Assembly: GCF_001279525.1 (NCBI RefSeq)
Contig: NZ_LGDY01000106.1
Location: forward strand, 75,350 to 139,349
DNA: 64,000 nt
Source of the DNA: Nocardia sp. NRRL S-836
GTDB taxonomy: Bacteria > Actinomycetota > Actinomycetes > Mycobacteriales > Pseudonocardiaceae
Reading direction: 5' to 3'
Both the position numbers and the translations under genes were made by a program. Shown here piece after piece: positions 53,740 through 64,000 of this stretch. Within the stretch, counting starts at the first letter, position 1; each line of letters opens with the position of its first letter. The notes under the pieces were generated by a model, which saw only the letters and a list, made by a program, of their open reading frames with translations, made no database searches and was not told where the DNA came from.

Positions 53740-56700
53740 TCAATTCCTGTTCAGGTGTTCGACCAGGTCCTCCGCGGCCTGCCGGAAGCGGGTGGCGACC
53801 CGCCGCACGGTCTCGGTCCGGTGGAGGTTCGTGCTGTGGTGCCACGCGACGAGGAGCTCTCCCCCGCCGGTGCGCTCGATCTCCAGGTGCAGCGCGTACG
53901 GGCGCAAGCCCCCACTCGTGCTCTCACCGCACAGGTCACCCGGTAGTTCGTCGGCGACGATGCCCGCCTCGCCGTCGGTCACGGCGTCGAACCCGCCCGT
54001 GAAGTTGACGTTGACCTGGCGGTCGGGCGCCGCACGCAGGCGGCGCACGTCCGGGTCCTCCGCGGTCAGGTGACGCAGTGCGCCGTAGCCGACCCCGTGC
54101 CGTGGCACGGAGTCCAGGCTTTCGGCGGCCGCGGCGAGGAGCCCGGCGCCGTCGGTCAGGTCGTCGTGCCGGAGCACCACCGGGTGGACCGAGGTGAACC
54201 AGCCGACCGTGCGGGACAGGTCGGTGCCCGGTGCGAGGCTTTCCCGGCCGTGGTGTTCGAGGTCGACCACGACGGTGCCGGTGCCGGCCCACTCCCCCAG
54301 CGTCCGCAGCAGTGCGGCCAGGACCAGGTCGAGGACCTGGGCGTTGGGCACGCCCGCGGCGCCGACGGTGACCTCCACGACGGCGGCGGAGTCCTCGGTG
54401 TTGGCGCCGGTGGCGTCGACCGGCAGCGTGAACGCCGTCTCCGCCTTCTCCAGCCAGTGCGGCAGCTCGGCGCGAACCTCGTCGCTGCCCGCGAAGGCCT
54501 CGACGGACTCGGCCCACCGCCGGAACGACGTCGTCTTCGCCCCGAGCGGTTCGCCGCGGTAGGCCGCGTCGAGGTCCTCCAGCAGGATGTTCCACGACAC
54601 GCCGTCGACCACCAGGTGGTGCGCGACGAGACCGAGCCACGCGGGTTCCGCACCGCGGTCGAAGAGCACGGCCGCCACGAGCGGACCGTTTTCGAGGTCC
54701 AGTGAGCGTTGCAGCGCGGTCATGTGCTCCTGGACGTCGCCCTGGACGACCGTGAACGGGACGGCCCCGCCCGGTTCGGCGACGTGCTGGTGCCAGCCGT
54801 CGAGCCCGTGGTGCAGACGGGTGCGCAGGGCGTCGTGGTGGGTGAGCAGGGTGTCGAGCGCGGCGGCGAGCTTGCCGTGGTCGACACCCGGTGCGAGCTC
54901 GTAGAGGCCCGACCAGTTCCAGTGGTTCCGGTCGTCGATGGTGGCCCCGGTGAACCACCGCTGGATCGGCGTGAGCGGCACCGGGCCGGTGGCCGGGCCC
55001 TCCTCGACGCGGGCGGGGACCGTGGTCACGGCGGCCAGCTCGGCGACCGTCTGATGGGTGAACAGGTCCGCGACCGCGAGGCCCAGCCCGGCGTTGCGGG
55101 CGCGTGACACCACCTGCAGCACCGCGATCGAGTCGCCGCCCAGGTCGAAGAAGTTGTCGTGCACGCCGACGCGGTCCGCGCCCAGCAACCTCGCCCAGAT
55201 GTCCGCCAGCGCCCGTTCCGCGTCGGTGCGCGGCGCCACGTGCGCGTCCGTCTCCGGTGCGGCCGGTTCGGGCAGGGCGCGGCGGTCGAGCTTGCCGTTG
55301 GGCGTCAGCGGCAGGGCGTCGAGTGCGACGAACGCCGAGGGCACCAGGTGGTCCGGCAGCCGCTCGCGCAGGAACGCGCGCAGCTCGTCGGTACCGGCCG
55401 CGCCGACCACGTACGCCACGAGGCGTTTCCCGGTCGCGGCCGTCGTGGCCACGACCGCCGCCGCGCGCACGTTCTCGTGAGCGGCCAGCAGCGCCTCGAC
55501 CTCGCCGGGCTCGACCCGGAAGCCCCTGATCTTGACCTGCTCGTCGGTCCTGCCGAGGAACTCCAGCGTGCCGTCGGCCCGCCAGCGGGCCCGGTCTCCG
55601 GTGCGGTACAGGCGTTCCCCGGTGCCGGTCGGGTCGGGGACGAACCGTTCCGCGGTCAGGTCCGGGCGGCCGACGTACCCGCGGGCCACGCCGGGGCCGC
55701 CGACGAACAGCTCGCCCGCCACACCGGGCGGCAGCACCTGCAGCCACGGGTCGAGCACGTGGGCCCGCATGCCCGCGAACGGCCGGCCGATCGGCACCTG
55801 CGCGTCGACGGTCGTGTCGAGGGTGTGGACCGTGCAGGTCATGGTGGTCTCGGTGGGCCCGTAGGCGTTCACGATCCGCAGGCCGGGGCGGCGTTCCCTG
55901 GCCGTGCGGGCGTGCTGGGCCTGCAGGGCGTCGCCGCCGACGACGAGCAGGCGCAACCCGTCGAGCACGTCCGGTGTGGTCTCGACCAGCTGGTGGAAGA
56001 GGCCCGTGGTGAGCAGCGCGGCGGTGACGGCGTGCTCGCGCAGGAACGTGCCGACGTCCAGCCGCTCGGCCAGGTCCGCCGGGCCGACGGCGAGGGTGGC
56101 ACCGTTGAGCAGGGCCAGCCAGATCTCGAACGCGCCGGTGTCGAAGCCGATGCCGGCCAGGTGTGACACGACGTCGCCGGGTTCGACGCGCACCGCGGGG
56201 TCCGTGCAGACCCTGGCCACGCCTTCGTGGGTCAGCGACACGGCCTTGGGCACGCCCGTGGAGCCCGAGGTGAAGAGCACGTAGAGCTCGCTGCGCGGGT
56301 CGCCGACGACCGGCAACGCGGCCTCGGCGCCGGTGAGGCCGTTGTGCGGCAACACCTCCGCTGCGCTCAGGTCGAGGATGCGCACGCCGGGCACCTCGGG
56401 TGACCACCCGCCCGCCGTCACGACGAACCCGGCCTCGGCCGTCTCGACCATCTGCGCGAGGCGTGCCGGGCTCTGAGCCGGGTCCAGCGGCACGTACGAG
56501 CCGCCCGCACCGATCACACCGAGCATCGCGACGATCAGCTCGATGCCGCGGTCGAGGTGGAGCCCGACCCGGGTGCCCGCACGAACCCCGTGGCCTCGCA
56601 ACCACTCCGCGACCCCGGTGGCCCTGCGGTCGAGCTGCGCGTAGGTGAGCTCGGCACCGCCGCCCCGCAGCGCGGGCCGGTCCGGGTGGGCGGCGACCTG

Positions 56701-59700
56701 ACGCCCGAACAGCGCGGCCAGGTGTGCCGCGGGCATCTCCCGAGCCTCCGACGCGCTCCACGCGAGCACCTCGGCCCGTTGCCCGGCGTCGAGCAGGGCG
56801 ATCTCCCGCACCGGTGTGCCCGGCGCGGCGGCGACGGTGGTGAGGATGCGTTCGAGCTGGTCGAGCAACGCCTCCACGGTCGCGTCGTCGAACGCACCGG
56901 TCGAGTACTCGCACAGCAGCGCGAGCTGGCCGTCCACGTCCACGACGAGCTTCAGCGGGTAGCGGCCCTGTTCCAGCAACGCGGGCGAGTCGAACTCGTC
57001 GGCGTCGCCGTCGTCGGCACCGCCACCGGGCAGGTTCTGGACCGCGACGATGCTCTCGAACAGCCTCGGCACGCCGGCGACCCGCCCGATGTCGACCAGC
57101 GGTGAGTGCTCGAACCGCTGCACGGCGACCTGGCCGTCCTGGACGGTCCGCAGCCACCGTTCGAACGGGGTGCGGTCGCCGGGGACCTCGATCCGCACGG
57201 GCAGGGTGTTGATGAACAGCCCGACGATGGACTCGACACCGGCGAGTCCGGCGGGACGTCCGGACACGGTGAGGCCGAAGACCACGTCGTCGTCACCGCT
57301 GTGCGACGCCAGCAGCAACGCCCACGCCGCCTGGACGACGGCGCTGATCGTGACGTGTTCGCGCCGTGCCAGCGCTTCCAGCGCGAGGGCGACGTGCTCG
57401 GGCAGTTCGCGGTGCCGCCTGCCCTGCTCCCAGTGCCGTCGGGTGGTGCGGTCGACCGGCAGGGCCGTGGGCGAGGTGAAGCCGTCGAGGTACTCGCGCC
57501 AGAAGTCGTCGGCGTCCGGCTGTTGCCGCAGCCAGGCGATGTAGTCGCGGTAGGGGCGCACCGGCGGCAACGGCTCACGCCGGTACGCCGCGAGCACCTC
57601 GTCCCAGACCAGCGGGATGCTCCAGCCGTCCAGGTACAGGTGGTGGAACGTGAACACGACCCACTGGCGGTCGCCCCGGTCGGCCACGTAGACCCGCAGC
57701 AACGGCGCGGTGGTGACGTCGAACCCACGCCGCTGGTCGGCGTCGAGCAGCTCGTCCAGCGCGGTGGCGGGATCGGTGACCGAGGTCCAGTCGAGCACCT
57801 CGAACGGCACGTCGACCTCGCCGATCACGACCTGCAACGGCTCTTCGACGCCCTCCCACACGAAAGCACTGCGCAGCGCGGGATGCCTGCCCACGACGAC
57901 CCGCCAGGCTTCCCGCAGCGCGGCCACGTCGAGCGGTCCGCGCAGCTCGCGCACGTCCTGCGCCCAGTAGACGGCGGTGTCGGCGGGTGCCTCCAGGACG
58001 TGGAACAGCATGCCCTGCTGCATGGGCGACAGCGGGTAGGCGTCGACCAGGCCCGGCACCCGTGCCCGCAGCGGTTCCAGGTCGGCCAGCGGTTCCGCGG
58101 TGGTGGTGGAACCGACGGCGACGCCGGTGTGCGCGGCGAGTTGCTGGAGGGTCTGGTGGGTGAAGAGGTCGGCGATGGTGAGCTCCAGCCCGGCCTCCCT
58201 GGCCCTGGCCACGACCTGGAGGCTGACGATCGAGTCGCCGCCGAGCTCGAAGTAGTTGTCGTGCAGTCCCACGCGCTCGACCCCGAGCACCTCCGACCAC
58301 ACCGCGGCGAGGGTCCGTTCGACCTCGGTGCCGGGTGGCTCGTGCCGTGCCGAGCCCGGTGCGTCGGGCAGCGGCAACGCGCGCCTGTCGAGCTTTCCGT
58401 TGCTGTTCAACGGCAACTCGTCCAGCGGCACGATCGCCGACGGCACCAGGAACTCGGGCAGCCGCTCGGCGAGGAAGCCGCGCAGGTCGGCCGGGTCGGC
58501 GGTGCCCACGACGTAGGCGACGAGCCGTTTGCCCTGCTGCAGCTCACGGACGACCACGGCCGCGTTGGCGACCTCCGGGTGACCGGTCAGCACGTGCTCG
58601 ACCTCGCCCGGTTCGACCCGGAACCCGCGGATCTTGACCTGGTCGTCGGTCCGGCCGACGAAGTCCACCACACCGTCCGCACCCCAGCGCACCAGATCAC
58701 CGGTGCGGTACATGCGTGCTCCCGGCACGAACGGGTCCGCCACGAACCGTTCGGCGGCCAGGTCCGGACGGCCCGCGTACCCACGCGCCAGACCGGTGCC
58801 ACCGATGTACAGCTCGCCCGGCACGCCGACGGGCGCGGGCCGCAGCCACCGGTCCAGCACGGAGAAACGCAGGCCGCGCAACGCATCGCCGATCGGCACG
58901 GTGGCCGGTCCGAGTCGGCCGGTGTGCATGTCGTGGTACGACGCGTACACGGTGGACTCGGTCGGGCCGTACATGTTGTAGATCGCCACGGCCGGGTTGG
59001 CGTCGAGGATCTTGCGCGCCTGGACCGGTGACATGCCCTCGCCGCCCGCGAGCACCTTGCGGTGGCCCGAGAACACGGCCGGATCGGTGTCCGCCAGCTG
59101 GTGGAACAGGCCGGTGGTCATGAACGACAACGTCACGCCGTGCGTGACGTAGAACGTGGCGACGTCCAGTCGTTCGGCCAGGTTCGCGGGCGCGACGGCC
59201 AGGGTGGCGCCGGTGAGCAACGCCGTCCAGATCTCCCAGGTCGAGGCGTCGAACGACACCGCGGCCATGTGCGCCACGACATCACCGGGCCGTGCGGCCA
59301 CCGCGGGGTCGAGCGCGACGCGCACGACGCCTTCCTCGGTGGCCTCCACACCCTTGGGCACACCGGTCGAGCCCGAGGTGAACATCGTGTAGACCAGCCG
59401 CCCCGGCACAGCGGGGAGTTCTTGCTGCTGAGCGGAAACGCCCAGATCGGCGGTCGCCGCAGCGAGGTCGGCCAGCTCGATCACGCCCAGGCGCGGGCCT
59501 TCCAACGCGTAGTCCCCTCGTGACACCACCAGCTCGACCCCGGCCGCCGCCTGCACATCCCGCAACCGCCCGTGCGGCAACGCCGGGTCAAGCGGCACGT
59601 ACGTCCCACCCGCCTGCGTCCCACCCGCCTGCACCACACCGAGAATCGCCACCACGAGGTCCACGGACCGCTCGAACCACAGCCCGACCCGCGTCTCGTC

Positions 59701-62700
59701 CCGCACACCAGCGGCCCGCAACCCGGCCGCCACCCGAGCCACCCGCTCACCCAGCTCGGCATAGGTCAGCTCGACCCCGCCACCCCGCACGGCGATCTCG
59801 CCGGCGAAGCGGTCGGCAGCCGCCCGGAACCGTTGCACCAGGCCCTCGAAGGGCTCGTCCACGGCCGGCCCGGCACCCCACCCGGTCACCGGCGTGGGCG
59901 TCACCTCGCGCACGGCGGCAGAGGGCCGGCGGGCGGCGGCGGTCAGGACCTCGGCGAGCTGGCCGAGGAGCCGTTCGACCGTGGTCGCGTCGAACGCGCC
60001 GGTGGAGAAGTTGGCCTCCACCTTCAGCGTCGCTTCGAGGTCGACGGCGAGGATCATCGGGTAGTGCATCTGCTCGACCGAGTCGGTCGAGGCGAACAGC
60101 TCGTCGGGGTCCTCCTCCCCCTCCTCCGGCGCCGCGCCCTGCGGGTAGTTGCCGAAGACGAGCATGCTGTCGAACAGGCCACCGGTGGCGACGCGCTGGA
60201 TGTCGGCGAGCGGCGTGTGCTCGTGCTGCTGCACCGCGACCTGGTTCTCCTGCAGGTCGCCGAGCCAGTCGGCGAAGGAGCGCTCCCACGGCACCCGCAC
60301 CCGCACGGGCAGCGTGTTGATGAACAGGCCGACGATCGACTCGACGCCGGGCAGGTCGGCGGGGCGCCCGGACACGGTCAGGCCGAACACGACGTCGTCC
60401 TCACCGGAGTAGGCCGACAGCAGCACGGCCCACGCCGCCTGCACGACCGTCGACAGCGTGACCCGGCGGTCGCGGGCCAGTGCGACGAGCGCCGTCGTGA
60501 CGTCGCGGGGCAGCGCCAGCTCCTGGCGGCCCTGGGCCCAGTGCTCCCGCACCACGCGGTCCACCGGCAGCGGTGTCGGCGAGTCGAACCCGGCCAGGTA
60601 CTCACGCCAGAACGCGTCGGCGGGCTCACGCCGGCTCAGCCACGCGATGAAGTCCCGGTAGGGCCGCGTCGGCGGCAACGGCTCGCCGCGGTAGGCGGCG
60701 GTGACCTCGTCCCACAACAGCGGGATGCTCCAGCCGTCGGCGTAGAGGTGGTGGAACGCCAGCAGCACCCAGTGCCGGTCCCGGCCGCGGGCGACGTGGA
60801 CGCGCAGCAGCGGCGCGGTGGCGAGGTCGCAGCCGCGGGCGCGGTCCTCGGCCAGCAGCTGCTCGACGGCGGCCGCGGGATCGGCGACGGAAGTCCAGTC
60901 GTGCACCGAGAACGGCACCTCGACGTCACCCACGACGACCTGCAGCGGTTCGCGCACACCGGTCCACACGAACGCGGTGCGCAACGCCGGGTGCCGGTCG
61001 AGGACGAGCTGCCAGGCCGCGCGCATGGCGTCGACGTCGAGCTCACCGGTCAGCTCGCGGACGTCCTGCGTCCAGTAGACGCCGCTGTCCGGCGACTCGA
61101 CGGCGTGGAAGAGCATCCCCTGCTGCAACGGCGACAACGGGTAGACGTCGGCCAGTCCGGGCGTGCGGGCGACCAGACCGTCCAATGCGGACTGATCCAG
61201 CGTGGCCAGCGGCACGTCGGACGGCGTGAGACCGTGCGCGCCCGACCGGCAGTGGTCCACGATCTCGGCCAGCGCGGCAACGTACGCCTCGGCCAGCCGC
61301 TCGACCGTCGAACGGTGGTGCAACCGGGTGCTGTACTGCCACTCCACGGCCAGCGTCCCGTCGGCGGCCTGGGCCACCTCGACACCGAGCACGTGCGAGC
61401 GCAGGCCGCCGTCGCCCTCGGCCGGGCCGCACAGGTCCTCGGGCAGCTCACGGGCGAACAGACCCGCGGCGTCCTCCGCGGTGTCGGCGCCACCGAGGTA
61501 GTTGAAGACGACCGGGCGGTCCGGCGCGGACCGCAGCTGCGGATCGCGCTCGCGCAGCACGGTGTAGCCGACGCCGCGGCGTGGCACGGCCCGCAGCTGT
61601 TCCTTGACCGCCTTGATGACGCCGGCGGTGTCGTCGAGCGAGTCGTGGTGCAGCCCGACGGGGTGGATGGCGGTGAACCAGCCGACGGTGCGGGACAGGT
61701 CGATGCCGTCGGCGATCGGCTCGCGGCCGTGGCTCTCCAGGTCGATGGCCGCGGCACCGGTGCCGGTCCAGCGCCCGAGCACCTGCAGCAGCGCGGCGAG
61801 GAGCAGTTCGTGGCCCTGGGTGCGGTAGGCGCGGTGCGCCTGGGTCAGCAGCGTCGTGGTGCGGCCGGCGTCGAGGGTGACGCGGACGGAGCCGGTCGAG
61901 TCCTCGGTGTTGGGGCCGTCGAGGTCGGTGGGCACGGGCGTGGTCGTCCGCACGACCTCCCGCCACCAGGGCAGCTCGTCGTGCGGGTCGAACGCTTCCA
62001 GCGCGGCGGCCCACTCCTGGTACGAGGTGGTCTTCGGCGGGAGGGCGCCGCCGGAGCACGCGGTGTCGAGGTCCTCCAGCAGGACGTTCCACGAGACCGC
62101 GTCCACGACGTAGTGGTGCACGGTGAGGCCGAACCACGCGGGCCGGTCGCCGCGGTCGACGTACACGGCACGCAGCAGCGGTCCGTCGGTGAGGCTCAAC
62201 GACGTCTGCGCGCTGGTCATGGCCGCGGTGACGGCCGCCTCCAGCGCGGGACCGTCGAGATCCGTCCTCAGCACGGTCACCAGGTCGGCGGTCTCGGCGG
62301 GCGCGTTCTCCTGGGTGTCACCGCGCAGGCGCAGCCGCAGGGCGTCGTGGTGGGCGACGACGGTGGCGAGCCCGGCCCGGATCGTGGCCGCGTCGGTGCC
62401 CGGTGCCAGCTCGAACATGCCCGACCAGTTGAAGTGGTCGCGTTCGGGCAGGTCCTCGCGGAGGAACCAGCGCTGGATGGGCGTGACCGCCACGGGCCCG
62501 CTGACGGTGCCCTGGTCGGCGGCGCCGGGCGCGGCCGCGGTGACGTGGGCGGCGAGCTCGTGGACGGTCTGGCGGGTGAACAGGTCGGGGATCTCCAGCG
62601 CCAGTCCGGCGGCACGGGCCCGCGCGACGATCTGCAGGCTGACGATCGAGTCGCCGCCCAGCTCGAAGAAGTTGTCGTGCACGCCGACGCGCTCGACGCC

Positions 62701-64000
62701 GAGCACTTCAGACCACACCGCGGCGAGCGTGCGTTCGGCGTCCGTGGCGGGTGGTTCGTAGGCGGTGGTGGTCTCGGGGGCGCCGGGGTCGGGCAACGCG
62801 CGCTTGTCGAGCTTTCCGTTGCTGTTCAACGGCAGCTCGGCCAGTGGCACGATCGCCGAGGGCACCAGGAACTCGGGCAGCCGTTCGGCGAGGAACCGGC
62901 GGAGGTCAGCCGGATCGGCGGTGCCCACGACGTAGGCGATCAGGCGCTTGTCGGTCACGACCACGGCGGCGTTGGCGACGTCCGGGTGGTCGGTCAGCAC
63001 GTGCTCGACCTCGCCCGGCTCGACCCGGAACCCGCGGATCTTCACCTGGTCGTCGGTCCGGCCGACGAAGTCCACCACACCGTCCGCACCCCACCGCACC
63101 AGGTCACCGGTGCGGTACATCCGCGCACCCGGCACGAACGGATCCGCCACGAACCGTTCGGCAGCGAGATCCGGACGGCCCGCATACCCACGCGCCAGAC
63201 CGGTGCCGCCGATGTACAGCTCGCCCGGAACGCCGATCGGGGTCGGCTGCAGCCAGCGGTCGAGCACGTAAAAACGCAGGCCCCGCAGGGCGGTGCCGAT
63301 CGGAACGGACGACGGGCCGAGTCGACCGGTGTGCATGTCGTGCGACGAGGCGTACACAGTGGACTCAGTTGGGCCGTACATGTTGTGGATCGCCACGGCC
63401 GGGTTCGCGTCGAGGACCTTGCGCGCCTGCACGGGGGACATCGCCTCGCCGCCGGTCAGCACCAGCCGGTGCCCGGCGAAGACGGCCGGATCGGTGTCCG
63501 CGAGCTGGTGGAACAGGCCGGTGGTCAGGAACGACAACGTCACGCCGTGCGCCGCGAAGAGCTTGGCGACGTCCAGCCGTTCGGCCAGGTTCGCCGGTGC
63601 CACGGCCAGGGTGGCGCCGGTGAGCAACGCCGTCCAGATCTCCCAGGTCGAGGCGTCGAACGACACCGCGGCCATGTGCGCCACGACATCACCGGGCTGC
63701 GCGGCCACCGCCGGGTCGAGCGCGACCCGCACGACGCCTTCCTCTGTGATCTCCACGCCCTTGGGCACACCGGTCGAGCCCGACGTGAACATCGTGTAGA
63801 CCAGCCGCCCGGGAATGCCGACGACGTCAGGCCATTCCGCGGGCGCGGTCAGCAGCTCCGCGAACTCGACGACCCGCGTCGCGTCCAGCGCGTAGTCCCC
63901 GCGTGACACCACCAGCTCGACCCCGGCCGCCGCCTGCACATCCCGCAACCGCCCGTGCGGCAACGCCGGGTCAAGCGGCACGTACGTCCCACCCGCCTGC
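53740..64000 (-). CDS. Nonribosomal peptide synthetase (N-terminus outside window): A-T-E, C-A-T, C-A-T-E
   Basis: At least 3419 residues are visible and the frame runs off the right edge inside A1. Approximate nucleotide limits: A1 64000-62810, T1 (LGGDS Ser at 62647), E1 62490-61240, C2 61150-59890, A2 59850-58380, T2 (Ser 58231), C3 58060-56800, A3 56790-55290, T3 (Ser 55129), E3 54990-53742. Condensation HHxxxDG ([18 protein letters not shown]) and epimerase HHxxxD ([22 protein letters not shown]) motifs are intact. No thioesterase follows E3. By-eye specificity residues: A1 D-A-W-F-V-T-M-V-Y, A2 D-A-W-F-V-A-M-V-Y, A3 D-T-F-L-V-G-A-M-T; none matches a code I can name with confidence. A1 and A2 very likely activate the same residue, with A1 epimerised. 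Confidence 0.96.
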   Translation of the reverse strand, partial: QAGGTYVPLDPALPHGRLRDVQAAAGVELVVSRGDYALDATRVVEFAELLTAPAEWPDVVGIPGRLVYTMFTSGSTGVPKGVEITEEGVVRVALDPAVAAQPGDVVAHMAAVSFDASTWEIWTALLTGATLAVAPANLAERLDVAKLFAAHGVTLSFLTTGLFHQLADTDPAVFAGHRLVLTGGEAMSPVQARKVLDANPAVAIHNMYGPTESTVYASSHDMHTGRLGPSSVPIGTALRGLRFYVLDRWLQPTPIGVPGELYIGGTGLARGYAGRPDLAAERFVADPFVPGARMYRTGDLVRWGADGVVDFVGRTDDQVKIRGFRVEPGEVEHVLTDHPDVANAAVVVTDKRLIAYVVGTADPADLRRFLAERLPEFLVPSAIVPLAELPLNSNGKLDKRALPDPGAPETTTAYEPPATDAERTLAAVWSEVLGVERVGVHDNFFELGGDSIVSLQIVARARAAGLALEIPDLFTRQTVHELAAHVTAAAPGAADQGTVSGPVAVTPIQRWFLREDLPERDHFNWSGMFELAPGTDAATIRAGLATVVAHHDALRLRLRGDTQENAPAETADLVTVLRTDLDGPALEAAVTAAMTSAQTSLSLTDGPLLRAVYVDRGDRPAWFGLTVHHYVVDAVSWNVLLEDLDTACSGGALPPKTTSYQEWAAALEAFDPHDELPWWREVVRTTTPVPTDLDGPNTEDSTGSVRVTLDAGRTTTLLTQAHRAYRTQGHELLLAALLQVLGRWTGTGAAAIDLESHGREPIADGIDLSRTVGWFTAIHPVGLHHDSLDDTAGVIKAVKEQLRAVPRRGVGYTVLRERDPQLRSAPDRPVVFNYLGGADTAEDAAGLFARELPEDLCGPAEGDGGLRSHVLGVEVAQAADGTLAVEWQYSTRLHHRSTVERLAEAYVAALAEIVDHCRSGAHGLTPSDVPLATLDQSALDGLVARTPGLADVYPLSPLQQGMLFHAVESPDSGVYWTQDVRELTGELDVDAMRAAWQLVLDRHPALRTAFVWTGVREPLQVVVGDVEVPFSVHDWTSVADPAAAVEQLLAEDRARGCDLATAPLLRVHVARGRDRHWVLLAFHHLYADGWSIPLLWDEVTAAYRGEPLPPTRPYRDFIAWLSRREPADAFWREYLAGFDSPTPLPVDRVVREHWAQGRQELALPRDVTTALVALARDRRVTLSTVVQAAWAVLLSAYSGEDDVVFGLTVSGRPADLPGVESIVGLFINTLPVRVRVPWERSFADWLGDLQENQVAVQQHEHTPLADIQRVATGGLFDSMLVFGNYPQGAAPEEGEEDPDELFASTDSVEQMHYPMILAVDLEATLKVEANFSTGAFDATTVERLLGQLAEVLTAAARRPSAAVREVTPTPVTGWGAGPAVDEPFEGLVQRFRAAADRFAGEIAVRGGGVELTYAELGERVARVAAGLRAAGVRDETRVGLWFERSVDLVVAILGVVQAGGTQAGGTYVPLDPALPHGRLRDVQAAAGVELVVSRGDYALEGPRLGVIELADLAAATADLGVSAQQQELPAVPGRLVYTMFTSGSTGVPKGVEATEEGVVRVALDPAVAARPGDVVAHMAAVSFDASTWEIWTALLTGATLAVAPANLAERLDVATFYVTHGVTLSFMTTGLFHQLADTDPAVFSGHRKVLAGGEGMSPVQARKILDANPAVAIYNMYGPTESTVYASYHDMHTGRLGPATVPIGDALRGLRFSVLDRWLRPAPVGVPGELYIGGTGLARGYAGRPDLAAERFVADPFVPGARMYRTGDLVRWGADGVVDFVGRTDDQVKIRGFRVEPGEVEHVLTGHPEVANAAVVVRELQQGKRLVAYVVGTADPADLRGFLAERLPEFLVPSAIVPLDELPLNSNGKLDRRALPLPDAPGSARHEPPGTEVERTLAAVWSEVLGVERVGLHDNYFELGGDSIVSLQVVARAREAGLELTIADLFTHQTLQQLAAHTGVAVGSTTTAEPLADLEPLRARVPGLVDAYPLSPMQQGMLFHVLEAPADTAVYWAQDVRELRGPLDVAALREAWRVVVGRHPALRSAFVWEGVEEPLQVVIGEVDVPFEVLDWTSVTDPATALDELLDADQRRGFDVTTAPLLRVYVADRGDRQWVVFTFHHLYLDGWSIPLVWDEVLAAYRREPLPPVRPYRDYIAWLRQQPDADDFWREYLDGFTSPTALPVDRTTRRHWEQGRRHRELPEHVALALEALARREHVTISAVVQAAWALLLASHSGDDDVVFGLTVSGRPAGLAGVESIVGLFINTLPVRIEVPGDRTPFERWLRTVQDGQVAVQRFEHSPLVDIGRVAGVPRLFESIVAVQNLPGGGADDGDADEFDSPALLEQGRYPLKLVVDVDGQLALLCEYSTGAFDDATVEALLDQLERILTTVAAAPGTPVREIALLDAGQRAEVLAWSASEAREMPAAHLAALFGRQVAAHPDRPALRGGGAELTYAQLDRRATGVAEWLRGHGVRAGTRVGLHLDRGIELIVAMLGVIGAGGSYVPLDPAQSPARLAQMVETAEAGFVVTAGGWSPEVPGVRILDLSAAEVLPHNGLTGAEAALPVVGDPRSELYVLFTSGSTGVPKAVSLTHEGVARVCTDPAVRVEPGDVVSHLAGIGFDTGAFEIWLALLNGATLAVGPADLAERLDVGTFLREHAVTAALLTTGLFHQLVETTPDVLDGLRLLVVGGDALQAQHARTARERRPGLRIVNAYGPTETTMTCTVHTLDTTVDAQVPIGRPFAGMRAHVLDPWLQVLPPGVAGELFVGGPGVARGYVGRPDLTAERFVPDPTGTGERLYRTGDRARWRADGTLEFLGRTDEQVKIRGFRVEPGEVEALLAAHENVRAAAVVATTAATGKRLVAYVVGAAGTDELRAFLRERLPDHLVPSAFVALDALPLTPNGKLDRRALPEPAAPETDAHVAPRTDAERALADIWARLLGADRVGVHDNFFDLGGDSIAVLQVVSRARNAGLGLAVADLFTHQTVAELAAVTTVPARVEEGPATGPVPLTPIQRWFTGATIDDRNHWNWSGLYELAPGVDHGKLAAALDTLLTHHDALRTRLHHGLDGWHQHVAEPGGAVPFTVVQGDVQEHMTALQRSLDLENGPLVAAVLFDRGAEPAWLGLVAHHLVVDGVSWNILLEDLDAAYRGEPLGAKTTSFRRWAESVEAFAGSDEVRAELPHWLEKAETAFTLPVDATGANTEDSAAVVEVTVGAAGVPNAQVLDLVLAALLRTLGEWAGTGTVVVDLEHHGRESLAPGTDLSRTVGWFTSVHPVVLRHDDLTDGAGLLAAAAESLDSVPRHGVGYGALRHLTAEDPDVRRLRAAPDRQVNVNFTGGFDAVTDGEAGIVADELPGDLCGESTSGGLRPYALHLEIERTGGGELLVAWHHSTNLHRTETVRRVATRFRQAAEDLVEHLNRN
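59519..59617 (-). repeat. 99-bp segment identical to 63902-64000 (A2 copy)
   Basis: Identical base for base to the A1 copy at 63902-64000, within two adenylation domains of one NRPS. A second exact tract of about 95 bp occurs at 59196-59290 versus 63606-63700. Exactness at synonymous positions implies recent duplication or gene conversion. Confidence 0.88.
59603..59632 (-). repeat. 15-bp tandem duplication in A2 (inserts 5 residues)
   Basis: GTCCCACCCGCCTGC occurs twice in tandem (59603-59617 and 59618-59632). The protein reads [16 protein letters not shown] instead of [11 protein letters not shown], an in-frame insertion at the start of adenylation core A2. Probably recent slippage; its effect is unknown. 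Confidence 0.85.
63902..64000 (-). repeat. 99-bp segment identical to 59519-59617 (A1 copy)
   Basis: Pairs with 59519-59617. It touches the window edge, so its full length is unknown and may continue upstream. Confidence 0.85.

Noticed and set aside
53740..53760. A thioesterase at the NRPS C-terminus
   Set aside because: The protein ends right after the E domain (VEHLNRN); no GxSxG motif or extra domain is present.
59572..63906. A 1444-codon open frame on the plus strand opposite the NRPS
   Set aside because: It is the antisense shadow of the NRPS; His/Arg/Gly-rich composition, no domain, and it mirrors the coding strand codon pattern.

Overview
The window is very GC-rich, with dense, tightly spaced genes, GTG and TTG starts, start/stop overlaps and a large modular NRPS. 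It has actinobacterial regulators (CsoR, CGNR, CU044_5270-type) and an ESX-type secretion locus. This points to a filamentous actinomycete; Pseudonocardiales is my guess from gene content, not something the sequence proves.

Layout: (1) 0-5.6 kb, metals: a TetR fragment, a GC-rich minisatellite, then a divergent ArsR/SmtB sensor and P1B-4 metal ATPase sharing a 12-2-12 operator. A four-gene operon follows with a divergent Nramp-related transporter and two PRC-barrel-like proteins. (2) 5.6-9.3 kb: a five-gene ESX/type VII-associated operon on the minus strand plus a DUF3040 membrane protein. (3) 9.4-11.4 kb: a CGNR regulator divergent from an MFS exporter across a palindrome. (4) 11.4-19 kb: a copper-handling island (DUF4396, DUF6153, DUF305, TVP38, csoR, copZ, a secreted His-rich protein, copA) with four CsoR-type boxes in two divergent promoter regions, followed by a BlaI/M56 pair. 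(5) 19-26 kb: an aldo/keto reductase, a three-gene ABC transporter and a secreted beta-helix glycosidase-like protein with a ricin-type CBM13. (6) 26.4-30.5 kb: an ECF sigma/membrane partner pair, a TetX-like flavin monooxygenase with divergent TetR, and a VOC/ArsR pair. (7) 30.7-40 kb: an ECF sigma factor fused through a zinc motif and a membrane helix to a GH128-like domain, then a secreted DUF1996 protein, an LplA-like protein, a spermidine-synthase-like protein, NUDIX, APH-like and XRE genes, a conserved unknown and an M15 peptidase. (8) 40.5-46.3 kb: a large Ski2-like helicase, a TetR and a secreted beta-propeller flanking a perfect 28-bp palindrome.

(9) 46.6-64 kb, all minus strand: the 3' part of an apparently undescribed nonribosomal peptide cluster. 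In transcription order it contains an NRPS entering from outside the window (A-T-E, C-A-T, C-A-T-E visible), an Fe(II)/2-oxoglutarate amino-acid hydroxylase, two ABC exporter half-transporters, a PLP enzyme closely resembling capreomycidine synthase (VioD), a second VioC/AsnO-type hydroxylase and an MbtH protein. A long hairpin follows. The hydroxylase plus VioD-like pair suggests that arginine is converted to capreomycidine and loaded on the assembly line. The visible NRPS ends in an epimerase with no thioesterase, so chain elongation or release must continue elsewhere. The product cannot be named from this window.
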